From positions 1-6,095 of the forward strand of contig DATAYF010000625.1 in the NCBI GenBank assembly GCA_036272735.1: DNA of 6,095 nt. The letters are read 5' to 3'. Shown here one piece after another: positions 6,012-6,095 of this stretch; position 1 is the first letter of the stretch; each line of letters opens with the position of its first letter. The DNA comes from DATAYF01 sp036272735 (GTDB taxonomy: Bacteria > Chloroflexota > Ktedonobacteria > Ktedonobacterales > Ktedonobacteraceae). The position numbers and the translations under genes are program-made. Below the pieces are notes generated by a model that ran no database searches, was not told the DNA's origin, and was given only the letters and a program-made list of their open reading frames with translations.

Positions 6012-6095
6012 ATGTCAGCACGTCAGCTTGACCGGGTTGGAGAATACATGACGATTAGGGAAGCGGCGCGCCTCAAAGGGGCAACTCCAAACGCG
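6012..6095 (+). CDS. Probable helix-turn-helix DNA-binding protein, N-terminal part only
   Basis: Only 28 residues are visible before the window ends; the frame is open throughout. Residues 12-28 (Y-M-T-I-R-E-A-A-R-L-K-G-A-T-P-N-A) match the opening of the excisionase/MerR-like winged helix-turn-helix, where a T-x-x-E-A-A-x-x-x-G pattern leads into the recognition helix. Such domains occur in transcription regulators, phage or integrative-element excisionases and some modification enzymes, so the role cannot be settled here. The start is supported by GAAGGAG 6 bases upstream. A later Met (residue 13, ATG 6048) would begin exactly at the domain but has no good ribosome site. The strong terminator just upstream suggests controlled expression. 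Confidence 0.6.
   Translation, partial: MSARQLDRVGEYMTIREAARLKGATPNA

Noticed and set aside
6012..6095. Excisionase marking the edge of a prophage or integrative element
   Set aside because: Only 28 residues are visible, the domain is shared by many regulators, and no attachment site, tRNA gene or integrase is seen in the window.

Overview
The window carries a bacterial DNA mismatch-repair locus, mutS followed by mutL, then a convergent gene for a membrane protein with a zinc-protease signature. It ends in a regulatory-looking intergenic region that leads into the first 28 codons of a probable DNA-binding protein. The MutL carries the C-terminal endonuclease motifs found in organisms without MutH, which excludes an E. 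coli-like gammaproteobacterium. Coding GC is about 55-60% by hand count, start signals are Shine-Dalgarno type, and promoters are of the TTGACA/TATAAT type. My best guess is a Chloroflexota bacterium, possibly of the Ktedonobacteria lineage; this is an impression from the proteins, not something a motif proves.

Layout. Positions 1-163 hold a 14-bp inverted repeat and a consensus-like promoter (TTGACA, 17 bases, TATGGT). The mutS start best supported is ATG 164, which has an AGAGG ribosome binding site. The in-frame TTG at 92 is the first base triplet of the -35 box. mutS runs to 2932 and its stop overlaps the mutL ATG by one base (TAATG), so the two form a translationally coupled operon. mutL ends at 4695, only 9 bases from the end of the opposing gene (5535 to 4705, minus strand). 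That gene encodes a 276-residue multi-spanning protein with HEMSH in a membrane segment, and it has its own TTGACG-17-TACAAT promoter.

The stretch 5536-6011 has no convincing protein gene. It contains the minus-strand promoter, several small dyads, a TATACT -10 candidate on the plus strand, and a strong factor-independent terminator (9-bp perfect stem plus a T-rich tail, 5927-5970). No plus-strand coding gene ends nearby, so the terminator must end a short non-coding transcript, act as a conditional attenuator in the leader of the next gene, or both. The next gene starts at 6012 behind a strong GAAGGAG site and runs off the window; its visible part resembles the helix-turn-helix of excisionase/MerR-like proteins.

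How the genes work together. MutS recognises the mismatch and, in its ATP-bound form, recruits MutL, whose C-terminal nuclease would nick the new strand. The membrane protein and the terminal gene have no visible link to repair. The items most worth a second look are the terminator-ended leader at 5837-5970, the misleading TTG start of mutS, an extra segment of about 28 residues in the MutS mismatch-binding domain, and the low-GC first ~350 bases of mutS.
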